Shown piece after piece: positions 25,001-36,400 of a stretch of 64,000 bases of DNA. A model generated the notes under the pieces. The model did no database searches and was not told where the DNA came from. It saw only the letters and a program-made list of their open reading frames with translations. Origin of the DNA: Euonymus europaeus (Eukaryota > Streptophyta > Magnoliopsida > Celastrales > Celastraceae); NCBI GenBank assembly GCA_963580455.1, contig OY756957.1, forward strand, positions 1,183,001 to 1,247,000, written 5' to 3'. Each line of letters opens with the position of its first letter. Positions within the stretch are counted from its first letter, which is position 1. The position numbers and the translations under genes are program-made.

Positions 25001-26136
25001 ATATCGACTTCGAAAGGCACAGAAAATCAATGCATAAACGTTGGTGCTCTCTCTCCCAAATCTAATCTCTTTGTCTAGCCTAGCCGGGGATACCTTCTGC
25101 CCAAAAAGCCCTAGATGTTTTGTTGTCAAGGTCAGTTTTGTCATTAGGAAAAAATAATGACACTTAAAATTACACATTTATCCTTATTTTGACCTAATGT
25201 GAAATAAGTTTTGCCCCGTGTTTTTCTGACAAATAAGAACAATAAAGTTGAGTTTCTGACAATTTCCCCATAAATGAATTATTATTTTTGACCGATAAAA
25301 TTCCAACTCAGGTGTCACTTTGCGAAAGGTGGATCAAATCTAAACTCGAGATGATTACTCAATGAGCATAACGGGCCATCAATTTAGTCATGACCAAAAC
25401 TCAATACGAGAATGAGGCTCTTAACCTCTCTTGGGGAGCAAGTTCATGTCTTTGGCCATTGCACTATGAAACCTAAATAATTCAAGAGAAATATCTTTGT
25501 TGGCTAAGGAAGGTACCTCACAGACATCAAATTTTGTCTACTGGTTATGACTTTTTTCCTACTTTGGATGTAATTTTTCTTGTTCTGCCTTATTTCTTTC
25601 TTGTTTGTCTTCTACTTGAAGGCTATTTTGTACATTGGTATTCCTCCGTCATTGGTGAGGGCTATTAATATATTTCTGAGGCTCAGCCTGTTTATAAAAA
25701 AAAAACACCCGACCTTTAAGTTGTGCACTATAACCAATGAGGTTATCCCGTGGTTGAAAATGAGATAGGAAAGATGGAACAATTCGATTTTATTTTTTTA
25801 AGTCTACGAGTATTTGATTGTGACAAATATCAAAATTCGATGCACTCAATACCATCTAAGGCACAATATTAATATAACCATTTTTCCTAAATTTAAAAAC
25901 ATATGAAGGGCCATATATGGATGTGGTAATCAGATTCTCCGGTATTATAATTTATAATTAATTTATGAGTTTTTAGGACTAAACAAACTTTATAGGTTGA
26001 ACCCCCAACAGAAAAACAGTCAAGCTTAATTCGATGTAGCAAATATATTATTTGAAGACCAAATAGAGAATCAGTAAAATACTCTCTTATTAAGCAGAAA
26101 TTCGGCCAAACAGATATTCCAAGAATACCCTCCTAA
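18818..26136. other. Long intergenic region between the WRKY and TPD1-like genes
   Basis: I see no convincing gene in about 7.3 kb. The open frame at 21451-21945 starts in a C/T-rich tract and translates to a hydrophobic, low-complexity string without a known domain. The sequence after it (about 21900-21985) ends in an A-rich tail, as does 25560-25711 (ctcagcctgtttat then ten A), and both resemble truncated LINE 3' ends on the plus strand. The rest is AT-rich. Confidence 0.5.
18976..19031. repeat. (CT)n followed by a poly-A tract
   Basis: A run of about 15 CT units ends near 19006. It is followed by ttttctttt and about 16 A residues, upstream of the WRKY gene. Both tracts are the same length in copy B. 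Confidence 0.9.
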
Positions 26137-26566
26137 TTAAGAACAATATACGGTTGAAGAAAGGGGCTTGAATGTGAAAGGAGCATCCCAAGCATATGTG
26201 AAATTGAATGTAGCTTGTGGATATATGGGTTGACCATTGTTAACCAGAAACGAAGATCCTACCTTGGTCAATGCTCCAACGGGTTTTACACTACGAAATC
26301 CCTTAGAGGATACCGTCAAATCCTCTTGTGTGCACGGACATTTGTTGCTGATTGTCACACGAAACTCTGGTTTGCCTGAGACAATGGCTCTTGTTTTTGC
26401 TTGGGTAATTATAACTTGTCCTGGCTGGCATTGACTGTATCCTGCAATTTTAAAGTTGGATTAGAAAAACTAGTCACATGATCAACACAAATATATTGAT
26501 TTTTTTACCTTTCTCGATAAGGCAGAGGAGGAATAGCGCACAAACGAATTTGCGGGTTGAAGCCAT
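26137..26566 (-). CDS. TPD1-like small secreted protein
   Basis: Two exons on the minus strand, 26566-26509 and 26441-26137, join in phase 1 to a 120-aa protein. Residues 1 to about 20 (MASTRKFVCALFLLCLIEKG) form a signal peptide. The mature part shows the TPD1-like layout: a first Cys, GKPEFRVTISNKCPCTQEDL, LVNNGQPIYP, FNFTYAWDAPFTFKPLSS and a C-terminal Cys-Ser. TPD1 itself is an apoplastic ligand of the EMS1 receptor kinase in anther tapetum specification. Small members like this one form a wider, poorly studied family. Cysteines at 24, 54, 56 and 119 are present. Two positions that usually hold Cys are replaced, in VSSKGF (after position 60) and in GSSFLVNNG, which suggests loss of one disulfide. 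The start is the first ATG ahead of the signal peptide. No neighbour suggests a shared pathway. Confidence 0.85.
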
Positions 26567-26724
26567 TTCAGAGCAGTAATTTTCTCTATCAATCTATACT
26601 GAGTGGATGCAAATGATATCAAACTTGTTCTGTTTATAGTGGGAATTGGGTCTGGCGCATTAAAAAAAAAGGTGCAATAAATATAATGGATTAATTAGAT
26701 ATTGGATTGAAATCTACAAATAAC

Positions 26725-26965
26725 GAAAACATTATTATGTTTTTAGGAAAGTAATAAATTGCTTGAATTTTTGGATTTAAATCTAGAAATATAGAAAACG
26801 TATTTTACTGTTTACCAAAAAAAAGAAGGAAAGTAAGATATGTTGTTGAAATTAATGAGATGAAAACACTATTATGTTTTTAGGAAAGTAATAAATTGCT
26901 TGAATTTTTGGATTTAAATCTAGAAATATAGAAAACGTATTTTACGGTTTACCAAAAAAAAGAAA
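26725..26965. repeat. Direct repeat of about 104 bp, two copies
   Basis: The segment 26725-26828 recurs at 26862-26965 (offset 137) with only a few changes. Both start gaaaaca and end in tttaccaaaaaaaagaa. It lies just upstream of the TPD1-like gene. Confidence 0.9.
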
Positions 26966-26966
26966 G

Positions 26967-28082
26967 ATTTGTGTTTTTAGGTGTTGAAGATTAAAACATT
27001 AAAAATATTGCTTGAATTAGGTTTTGAATTTGTTGGTGGGCCTAAGCCCGTACTAAAGTAGGATGTATTTTTGTTGCTCCAACCCAACATAATCACACCC
27101 ACACTGGACCAAATCACCGGCGCGTTTGCACAAGCAAGCCCAACTACTCTTATTGGATTAGCCCAAAAACCCCTAAACCTCAACGGGAAAATTGCCAAAA
27201 AGTTAACATTTATCACATATTTGTAAAAAGTTAAACAAGGTATATATATTTGATTTTAGGTAAAAAAAGAAGGGCGACTATGTAATTTCAGGTGCTATTA
27301 TTCTTGACAAAACTATCCTTGAATTTGAATTTGTTGAGCTTATTCTGTGTGGGTATTGTAGAGTTAAAAATGTGGGAGGGAAGAGAGAGCGCTAACTACC
27401 GACGACTGGATTTTGGGTGAGAGAGTAGCTGCCTGCCTTATAGTAGTTTTAGATCTAAAGACCCAGTGTGTTTTTCATGCATTAATCTGAGATTCAAAGT
27501 GAGGCTTTCTTCCTAAAAGTCCGGGCTATTCCAAATGCTTTTGTTTCCTTCATTCCTTCTCAAGGCAAGACTCTGCTATATTCTTTGACTGTCGGTCTAG
27601 GGTAGGTATTGTTCACGTATCCTTTTTGTTTCTTCAGTTGTCTTCCCAGGTACATTATCGCAATTTGGTTTGGGTTTCTATTTTTTTTTATTTTCCTTTT
27701 TTGGATTCTTCTCAAGATACTTTGTTTTTAGTTTTTTGGCACTGTATGTATTTTTTTGGGAGGTTTATGTTTCGTTGATATTTGATTTGATTTTTTGGTT
27801 GCAAAGAATACTGCTTCAGTACTATTGTTTTTCTTATACCCTTAAGATACCCTGAGGCGTATCCTTTTTGGTTTTTTGTTGTCTTCCAAGGTACAATATG
27901 TATTATTTTTTTGAGGTTTATGTTTTTTTATGTTTTGGTTTTACTTTTTGGCGACGGGGAAGGCTATTTCAGAAGTATTGTTTTTGTGATATCCTTAAGA
28001 TATCTTGATGCAATAAGGTTAAGCAATATAAGCCGACACATGTCATCTTCGTCATCTAGCTTATTGCCTACAACTGCTTCTT
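26967..28082. repeat. AT-rich intergenic DNA with a degenerate repeat
   Basis: Two related blocks start near 27616 and 27858 (cgtatcctttttg ... gtcttccaaggtac), and a second motif (attgttttt ... ccttaagata) recurs near 27825 and 27980. This gives a loose repeat of roughly 150-240 bp. I see no coding gene. Confidence 0.45.
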
Positions 28083-28452
28083 TTACTGGGTTTCTATGAT
28101 TGATTTTGTCAACCTTAGAGCAAACCTAAACCTCTTTTCAGTAAAATTGTTGGTCACATCTTTTTCATGGGGTGCAATCTCAATAGCTTTCTTGCCATCT
28201 TCTATCTTGAAGGTGTTCTTGAAATCTTTGCAGAGGAACTTCATGAACTGTCCACCTATGAGGAATTCTTCATTTTCTTTGTCGAAAGCCCTCAGTAGAT
28301 TGAACATGTTGACGTTAGAGAAAGCATTGTCTGCCGTGATCACATCTTTCCTCAATATGGCTTCAATCAAGTGCCAAAATGGTATCTTCTTCAGTTTTCC
28401 AGTTTACTCCTTACTCAGCGAAAGTTCTTTAATAAGCCCAACAACCCCTTGA
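28083..28452 (-). pseudogene. Gene or transposon-protein fragment, unidentified family
   Basis: A minus-strand open frame of at least 95 codons reads FNLLRAFDKENEEFLIGG, KDFKNTFKIEDGKKAIEI and NNFTEKRFRFALRLTKSII. Upstream in the same frame, KIPFWHLIEAILRKDV precedes it, with an in-frame stop about 10 codons further upstream. The sequence is protein-like and not low-complexity. It faintly recalls plant mobile-domain proteins carried by transposons (a PFW motif followed by an FxIxDG motif), but I do not recognise the family with confidence. No promoter, full-length frame or partner exons are visible, so it is probably a relic. Confidence 0.35.
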
Positions 28453-28929
28453 AGGCTTGGCCTATAATGTTATATGTTTACAACTTCTTCCTTTTCCTGG
28501 TATCATCTATGTATCAGATAATATTAACAATTGTCGTCTGATTACTAATTTAGGTAAGATAACAAAAATATCATTGAGACAACATAGAGGTATCACAAGC
28601 TATAATCAGTGCATCAATTTCAAGCAGCATACTCACAGAGAATATCAATGTTTAGGCATCGCAGCTATTGTAAGGGTATTACAGATTATCATTTAGTGTC
28701 AAACAATATTATCACAAAGAATCACAATGTTCGACATGTCCATTGCGTTTAGTAAAGCGGAAGTGCATCACAAAGGCACCACGTTCCAACAATCAAAGTT
28801 GTCGTAAACCCTAATTGAAATGGGTTATGTAGCAATGGCGCTATAGATTTTTCTTCAAGCCGACCAACTTCAATCACTGTTTTGGAAACCAAAGACATTG
28901 TTGAGCTCACAAGACCAAGGGTTACAATT

Positions 28930-29990
28930 CCCAACCAATTTTTGGTTATATTGTTGAGTTTTGTGAAATCCTCTGAATTTTATATAAGTTTAAGAAATCC
29001 TTTGAATTTTTTGTTTTATTTTTAGAAATGTTATGATTTTTTTTGCTTAATTTCGAAAACTCGTTTGATATGTTTTGGTGAGTTTTGTAAAATCTTCTGA
29101 ATTCTAGATTAATTCGACAAATCCTCTTAATTTTTATGTTTTTTTAAAAAGTCATCTAAATTTTTGATTTTTTTTAGAAATCCACTAATTTTTTTGATAT
29201 ATTTTATGAAAATTCTTTGATTTTTTTGCATAACTTCGAAAACTCCTCTGATTTTTTTTGGTGAATTTTGTAAAATCCTTTAAATTCTGGTTAAGTTTGA
29301 GAAATCCTCTGATCATTTGAATTTTCGGTTGTTTTTTGTTTGATTTTGAGAAATTCTCTAATTTTTTAATAGCAAATTTCTGATAATATATTTTAAAGTT
29401 TAGGAGTTTAGAGTTTGAGCGATTATAATTTAGTGTTTAGGATTTTGTGGTTTACGACTTAAAGTTTAGGTTTTCGGAATATTGGTTAGTAACAGATTTT
29501 ATGATTTTCTTCTTATTTTTGTAAATTCCTCTTAATTGAATAAGATTTTTTTGTTTAAAATTAAAACTATAATTGTTAACATTCAGAGAATTTATGATAA
29601 AATGATTTAAATTTTACGATTTTGGGGTTTGAGAGATTAAAGTTTAGTGTTTAAAGTTTATGATTTTGGGGTCTCGGGGTTGAAGAGTTTAGGGTTTAGA
29701 GTTTCAGTTTGTTTTTGTTTGATTTTCAGAAATTCTATAATTTTTTGATATATTTTATAAAATCCTCTGAGTTTTTGTTTGTTTTTCAGGAATTAAATAA
29801 TTTTTTGATTTTTGATATACTTTATGAAATCCTCTGAGTATTTTCACTTAATTTTGTAAACCACTCTGATTTAGTTTGATGAGTTTTGTGAAATTCTCTA
29901 AATTTTGGATAAGTATGAGCATTCATAAATTCTCTGAATTCTAGATAGGATTGAGAATTCCTCCAAGTTCATTCAGAGGATTTGACGAAT
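28930..29990. repeat. Degenerate AT-rich tandem array with telomere-like patches
   Basis: Variants of ttttgtgaaatcctctgaatttt and gatttttttagaaat recur many times over about 1 kb at irregular 45-60 bp spacing. Within the array, 29395-29475 and 29625-29710 consist of TTTAGGG-like words such as gtttagggtttag. No coding sequence is seen. Confidence 0.7.
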
Positions 29991-30496
29991 GAATATTTAA
30001 ATATATCGACCATGAGTCTTTTTGAAAGAATTTTTTATACTGATTATGAATTTATATTTTTAAAAAAATCAACATGTATTTTCAGAGATAAAATTGTTTT
30101 AATTTAAAAAATATATATAATGATGTCAACATATGTCATGTACATGATAATTAATTTATTAGAATAAAAGTTATTTTATCTAAAATTATTTGAATGATGT
30201 ATTGAAATATTGAAAAATTGAAGATACTTAATATAATATAAATTTTGGTTAAAAAACTAATTGATTAATCGACAACAATTATTATTTGTCATTATCATTT
30301 CGCTGGAACAGTCTGTGTTGACAATAGAGAAATGGTAGAGATATATACCAAATTGGGTCATATGCTATCTCTCTCATTTAATCCAAAACATTTGCACGAC
30401 TCTATACAAATATCACCGTAATATTACACTCTCTCTCCCCAAAGCCAAATTAAAAACTAACAAGGATCGAAAACATTTTATTAAAAAAAACTCAGG

Positions 30497-31849
30497 TTAG
30501 GATTTTGGTTGCTGTGATTTTTTATTTTCACAATCTGGTCCTATGCAAATGTTTTCTTCACCTTGCCATATCCAAACAATGTCTTTCAGTGCCGGCCGTA
30601 CGTCCTCCTCACAAAACTTGGCATACTCCAAAGTGTCTCCTGAAGACTTCGTGAATTCCACCACCGCCACCTCTAGCGCCACCTCGAAAATCTCCGCTGT
30701 CACCGCCAATTTCCCCTTCCTCCCCTCCGACGGCCCCTGAAGCCTCACTTTGAAATCCTTCTCTTTTGTTATCTTGAAATTCATGGCCTTCGCAACCCCT
30801 TCTAGCTTTTCCACAATCGCCGACACCGAACACTTCGAAGTGAAGATGGAGCCCACTCTCCTCTTGTTCTCGAACATATTGGACAAATCGAACCCCGAAG
30901 ACATAGAGGATATGAATTCGAACGCATTGAAGGACTTCGGCGAAGATAGCTCAGCTGGTTCAGTCTGGTCTTTGGTTTTTTCGGATCCAGGCTCTTGGAT
31001 CGAGAACGCAATGGGCCTTGTGAAACCTTTTCGAAACCACGGGACTCTCATGATCGCTGGGATCGATATTCTTCTTTCCGGATCGGCGACAAGGATTTTT
31101 GAAATTAATCGTCGTGAATCCGTTGAAAACCACGGCGGGAACTCGAAATCCGCCTTGAATACTTTCCTGTACATCTTCATGACGTTCTCGTCCTGAAAGG
31201 GCAAGAATCCAGCGAGGAGTGCGTATAAGATTACACCGCAGGACCAGATGTCGGCCTTAGATCCGTCGTAGCCTTTCTTCCTAAGAACCTCCGGCGCAAC
31301 ATACGCTGGAGTACCGCACTGGGTGTGTAAAAGCCCGTCGTTCCGGAGCTGCTCAGGCAGCGCCGTTAAGCCAAAATCGGAGATTTTGAGATCTTCGTTC
31401 ACATCTAACAGCAGATTCTCCGGTTTCAAGTCCCGGTGTGAGACTCCTCTACTGTGACAGAAATCAACGGCGCTGATTAACTGCTGAAAGTACATCCTCA
31501 CTTGGTCCTCCTTCAACTTTCCCTTCGCGATCTTGGCGAAGAGTTCGCCGCCTTTGACGTACTCCATAACGAAGAAAATTTTAGTCTTTGTCGCCATGAC
31601 TTCTTTGAGCTCCACCACGTTCGGGTGTCGAACCAGTCGCGTCACTGCAATCTCTCGCTGGATCTGCTCCATCATTCCTTCTTTCTTCACCATGTCCTTG
31701 CAGATTACCTTGATTGCAACGCTCTCCCCTGTCACTATGTGTTTCCCGTAGTACACTTTTGCAAATGTTCCCTTACCCAAGAACCGACCCATCTCGTATT
31801 TCCCAAACAAAACTTGTCGCTCCTCCATGGTTCTAACTTTTGAGCTCAA
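30497..31849 (-). CDS. CIPK: CBL-interacting protein kinase (CIPK5/25-like, SnRK3)
   Basis: A single exon encodes 450 aa. The kinase domain has the glycine-rich loop [11 protein letters not shown] (25-35), catalytic Lys K47 (VAIK), HRD with D140, DFG at 158-160 and APE at 185-187. The regulatory part starts with the NAF motif at 308-310 ([16 protein letters not shown]), which binds CBL calcium sensors, followed by a PPI-like segment ([20 protein letters not shown]). All catalytic residues are present. CIPKs are activated by CBL-calcium complexes at membranes and phosphorylate ion transporters and other targets. The [15 protein letters not shown] start and the lack of introns place it in the intronless clade near CIPK5/CIPK25. 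The family usually starts at the second Met (M8, position 31828), so the seven extra residues may not be translated. The exon is more GC-rich than its surroundings. Confidence 0.95.
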   Translation of the reverse strand: MSSKVRTMEERQVLFGKYEMGRFLGKGTFAKVYYGKHIVTGESVAIKVICKDMVKKEGMMEQIQREIAVTRLVRHPNVVELKEVMATKTKIFFVMEYVKGGELFAKIAKGKLKEDQVRMYFQQLISAVDFCHSRGVSHRDLKPENLLLDVNEDLKISDFGLTALPEQLRNDGLLHTQCGTPAYVAPEVLRKKGYDGSKADIWSCGVILYALLAGFLPFQDENVMKMYRKVFKADFEFPPWFSTDSRRLISKILVADPERRISIPAIMRVPWFRKGFTRPIAFSIQEPGSEKTKDQTEPAELSSPKSFNAFEFISSMSSGFDLSNMFENKRRVGSIFTSKCSVSAIVEKLEGVAKAMNFKITKEKDFKVRLQGPSEGRKGKLAVTAEIFEVALEVAVVEFTKSSGDTLEYAKFCEEDVRPALKDIVWIWQGEENICIGPDCENKKSQQPKS

Positions 31850-32684
31850 ATCGGACCAGAAAAAATTAATGAGTCTGTTTAATGCTCTGTTTTGAGGGAA
31901 TCCAGGAGAGGATAAATGATATGCTGATGTTGAAGGAGGCCATGAAAGGGTGTTTTGATGTTAGTTATTGTGTGTGTTTGAGTTGATAGTGGAAAGGATT
32001 TGTTGATGGGGGTGAAGGCTGTCTTATAGCCATTTGAACCCGGTTTTTATCTTACTAAAATGGCAATTTACGATGATGTTTGAAGTTGTTGGGTCATTAG
32101 TTATTGTCGTGGTTGTATTAAAAAATATATTTTAATTTGACTTTTGAGTAATAGTAGTAAGGCTCACAATTAATTTTAGTGAAAAAGGTATGGAGGAATG
32201 AAAAATTGATGGGGTGACTAATTGGATTGTATTGAGAAATATGTTTTGTTAATATGGTTATATTAAAAAGATATATTTTATTGATATAGATAATTATGTG
32301 GGATCAATTTTTTATGTAATAGAAATTGGACACCAAAATAAATTTATTGGGCCAATAGGTTTGACACCATTGTAGTTGCCATAATGGATTTGGCCACTTG
32401 CCACCTAGAGTATGATATATGGCAAATTAGTTTTTTTTTCTTTTGCGTTAAGCATAGTGAATTTGTATGTTTAATTAGTATAATGTTATGAAATTTGAAG
32501 ATAGCTCAATCAGTTCCTTTGGACAGGATCACTAGGCATGGTAACAGGGTGCATGGATCGGGACGGAATTCGGTCGTTCCGTCTCCTCCCCGAACTTGAA
32601 AGAGATTGCCTCGTCCTGTTCTTTGGGGCAATCTTTTTTACCCCGTCCAAAATTAATATTTATTTTTTTAAAAGAATGTTTTAG
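31850..32684. other. CIPK upstream region
   Basis: This contains the promoter and leader of the minus-strand kinase gene. The DNA is AT-rich. A short G/C-rich patch near 32545-32645 has an inverted look (gggacggaattcggtcgttccgtctc), possibly a transposon remnant. No gene is seen. Confidence 0.45.
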
Positions 32685-33036
32685 TTGAATTAGGATTATG
32701 ATTTATAATTTAGGATTTATGATTCAAGTACTTTAGGGTTTAGATAATTGATTTAAGATTTAGCTAAATTGAGTTTAATGTTTAGACTTTATAGGCTTAG
32801 AGCGTAAGATTAAAGAGTTGAGACTTTAGTGTTAGTTTTTAGGTGAATTAGAATTAGTGTTCATAATTTAGGGTTTAGAATTGAGAACTTTATTAGAGTT
32901 TAGATTTAAGAGCTAAAGTTTAAGGAGTTAAAACTTTAGGTGAATTAGGATTAGTGTTTACAATTTCCGGTTTAGGATCGAGGACTTTAGGGTTTAGATT
33001 TAACCTTTAGATAAATTATGTTTAATGTTTAGACAC
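32685..33036. repeat. Degenerate telomere-like tandem repeat (TTTAGGG words), about three units
   Basis: Units of about 100-150 bp start near 32685, 32831 and 32938. Each has gaattaggattagtgtttataatttagggtttag-like sequence followed by ggactttagggtttagattta. They are built of decayed TTTAGGG-type words. A transposable element is inserted at the right end. Confidence 0.7.
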
Positions 33037-33045
33037 TACTTTAAT

Positions 33046-33430
33046 GGGAAATTTTCCTATAAGAACCTAAAATAAGGTCCTAAAATAAGGACCTTAGCTT
33101 TTGGGTTCCAAAAATTTTTAAAAAAAACTTGAAAAAATTATATTTATGTTTGATCGGTTATACGAATATAATGATATATTTTTTGTTTCAAACAAAAATC
33201 AAATGCTACCCGAAAAGTGGATAAACAAAAAATATAGAACACAAAAAAATTTATCCACTTTTCGGGTAGCATTTGATTTTTGTTTGAAACAAAAAATATA
33301 TCATTAGATTCGTATAACCGATCAAACATAAATATAATTTTTTCAAGTTTTTTTTAAAAAAATTTGGAACCCAAAAGCTAAGATCCTTATTTTAGGACCT
33401 TATTTTAGGTCCTTATAGGAGAATTGCCCC
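33046..33430. mobile_element. Foldback MITE, Mutator-like
   Basis: A 385-bp element is almost entirely one inverted repeat. The left arm runs from 33046 to about 33238 and the right arm is its near-perfect reverse complement to 33430, with a spacer of only a few bases near 33238-33245. The ends read gggaaattttcctataag and, in reverse complement, ggggcaattctcctataag. The 9-bp sequence tactttaat flanks both sides (33037-33045 and 33431-33439). Long terminal inverted repeats with a 9-bp target duplication are typical of Mutator-like elements. There is no transposase. A transcript would fold into a long hairpin and could feed small-RNA production. Confidence 0.9.
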
Positions 33431-33439
33431 TACTTTAAT

Positions 33440-36400
33440 TAGGGCTTAGGATTGACGAATTAGATTTAATATTTATACTTTAAAAATTTTACTTTTATAC
33501 ATATATACATATATATATAAGGTTTATACATTTATACATAGATTTAATATTTATATAATTTTAAATATATATTTATAACATATTTCGGGGCGTGGTACCG
33601 GTGGCAACTAAATATCACTCCAAAATTTTAATTTAATTGTGGTTGAAGTTAATTGACAGTTTTTTTTACCTACAGTGGTACAGATATTTCAACATTTGTT
33701 GCCGACCTAATGAAGTACATGGCAAGTAGTTGAATACGTGGGACACAAAATGGTGGATGGGTAGGATGTGTGTGTGAGCAACAGTGCCATTTACGGAAAG
33801 ATAAATGATAAGGTTTATTATCATTTAGTCATTCTAGGTGACATGTTTCACCAAAAAATCACATGATAAATTTTATTATTAAAAAGGTATACCTTTCACG
33901 ATTATCAATGTAAAATTTGAAATAATTTTTTTAAAAATGGCAAAAGTGCCCTTGTTTATGCGTCTCTCTTCCAAAATTTGGTAGATATTTTCTCTCTCTC
34001 TTCTCCACTCTCATTTCTCTCACGTTTCTTCTCTTTCAATTTTCTCTCACTAAAACCAGAGATTTTCGACCATTTTCGGCAAAAATGAACCGGTAAGTTC
34101 CTATTTTTGTAGAATATATATCTCTCTCTCTAGATTTGTAGTTATTTTTCAAGATTTCTTCATTTTTTTCAAGATCTATAGTTATTTTTTGAAGATCTTC
34201 AAGGTTTTTCTTTCGAAAACTTAGTTTTTTCAAGATCTGTGTGCTTTTTGCAAGATCTCTAGTTCATACTGTCATGTTTCTTGTTTGAAAATACGTTTGA
34301 TACTGTCTGTGACTGATACTGCCTTATTCATTGTGAGGTATTGATTATACTGGTGATACTATATATATTGCATTGAGTTTGACAATATATATTATTGGTC
34401 ATTGATTATACTTGTGATACTAGATATACTGTACTGGTTGATGCTCGTGATGTTCTGATACTGTAAGTGTTGATACTAGCGATGTTCTGATACTATCAAT
34501 GTTGATACTGTCTTGTCTTTGATACTATCTTATGATTGATACTGGTTGGTGCAGGTGGCCCACATTTTGTACTGTCCGTGCAGTTTGAAAATCAAACGCT
34601 GAGGGCATTTTTGGAAGTGGAGCTGGCCCATTTAATAGAGGCGCGCGTTTCCCTATGGTGCAGGTGGCCCATATTTTGTACTGTCCGTGCAGTTTGAAAA
34701 TCAAACTGCTGAGGACATTTTTGGAATCTCGAAATTGTGTTGTGACTGAATTTGTAATAATGACACATTGTGTGACTAAGTGATAAAATTGGCCACTGAC
34801 AGTGACCGGCCAGTAATTCACCCTAAATGATACCTCTCTCTATATATATTAGCAACTATTTTTGAGTATAAGGTCCCTTTATCATTGAGTACTTTTTTCC
34901 TTTATTTTTCCTCGTCTTCATAACTCTGATACTATTCACATTGGTTAAAGCCTCAAGATTATTGAGTCTAAGGATTTTTTTTCCATTGAAGATTATAGAT
35001 TTTTGACTGAGTTCCGTTAAGAAATTCACTAACTCGGTTGTTGTATTGTTTGGTTTCATTGACATGTCTCCAGATAATCTCTCAGGCAAAATAACTTCAA
35101 TAACATGTGATCATTAAGAGTAATTTTATATATTTTATTATTTGGGCATGGTTATGTTTCTTTTCCATAAAATTTTTGATAGGTGTTCAAGAATATAACC
35201 TTAAATCAATACCTAATTTACAATATATTGTTAAGTCAAAATTTTATGGCAAAAATACACTTTTTTATAACTTACTTTATGTGTTGGCTCTTCTATGCAT
35301 ACTAGTAAATAACAAAAACACAGATACATTAGTTATTAAGTTGTACATTATTCATAGTTTAAGAGAAAAAATATTGGCAACAAATTAATACTTGGTTGGC
35401 ATTGGGGTGTAGTGTGTAGACGGCCAGTAACAATTATTCTTTTTAAATTAGTTTAACCAATTCGAACGGTCGATTATCAACAATTATCCCAGTTATCGGT
35501 TGATTATGTTATATTTTATTAAATTAATATATAAAATAGTCGACTTATATATTAGTTAAATTGTCGATCGATTTAGTTATGTCGTTTTTTTTTTACAGCG
35601 TTGGTAAAGTTTGCATAATATTTATTGGTCACTTGACTAATGACTAATCAAATAAAAAAAGATTGAAATTAGGAAACTCCCACCAATTTAATAGTCAGTT
35701 CAAGCATGAAAATTGAAACTGTGTAAGGTCCAAGTAATGCTTTAGGTAAAAAAATATATATTCCTGTTTGACATTTCGAAAGAAGAATGATTCATGAATT
35801 GTGATTCTTTGAGTCTTTCGAAGCACAATATGACATTTTTGGTTAATTCTACATATTTAATTTTCCCATGTTATGCAAATTAAATTACTATAAAAAATAC
35901 ATGATGGCCCGTTATACAATGTATTATCACATGAGTCATAGAAAAGTAATACTAATTAATAAAGTAAGCTCGATCATGTATATAAAAAAGAATAAAAGTG
36001 TTGTGTTGTACCATACAATAATATAGTTTTATCATATGCCACCAAATTTGAACCTCGGTAAGTCGGTATTGACTCATGGGTGCATGCATCGCACCTCCTA
36101 CTTCCTAATTTCGCTGTGGGCCCAACAACTGCTGTCTGGACTGGGTCAGATCTGGTCTGGAACTAATAAAATTAATTATCATAATTAGTAGATAAACTAA
36201 TCTAAAATAATTTCAGATAAACAAGAAAGAGAGAAGGGATTGGCGGACAATATGGTCCTCACGTTGGCCATCGAGTATCGACAACCTTGTTAGGCCAGCT
36301 GTCCCAAAAAATTGCAATAATTCAACACACCAATCTATAGAGGGCCCTATCAATCGGCCCAAATCTATCCAACTTGAAAATGCCTCCCGTGCACGCATTA

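Larger units (their letters stand above)
14945..25715. repeat. Segmental duplication, copy A
   Basis: This block of about 10.77 kb recurs in the same orientation at 53231-64000. The offset is 38286 at the left end and 38285 after a single-base indel near 15130, and it stays constant to the end of the window. It contains the formin 3' half, the WRKY gene and about 7 kb of intergenic DNA. I found about a dozen differences by eye, for example at 15011, 15044, 15104, 16213 and 16971, and near 22426, 22570 and 23067. The left edge lies in a formin intron. The right edge is beyond the window in copy B. Confidence 0.97.

Noticed and set aside
28930..29990. CRISPR-like array
   Set aside because: Repeats are degenerate, unevenly spaced and in eukaryotic nuclear DNA, and the spacers resemble the repeats.
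30750..31196. 148-codon plus-strand frame in the CIPK gene, and other frames there
   Set aside because: Antisense shadows of a GC-richer, well-supported kinase exon.
33144..33329. Open frame inside the foldback element
   Set aside because: Chance frame in a palindrome; the element is non-coding.
33780..34840. Possible large transposon with ends near 33805 and 34830
   Set aside because: The matching words (tatcattta) are short and AT-rich, with no clear target duplication or aligned terminal repeats.
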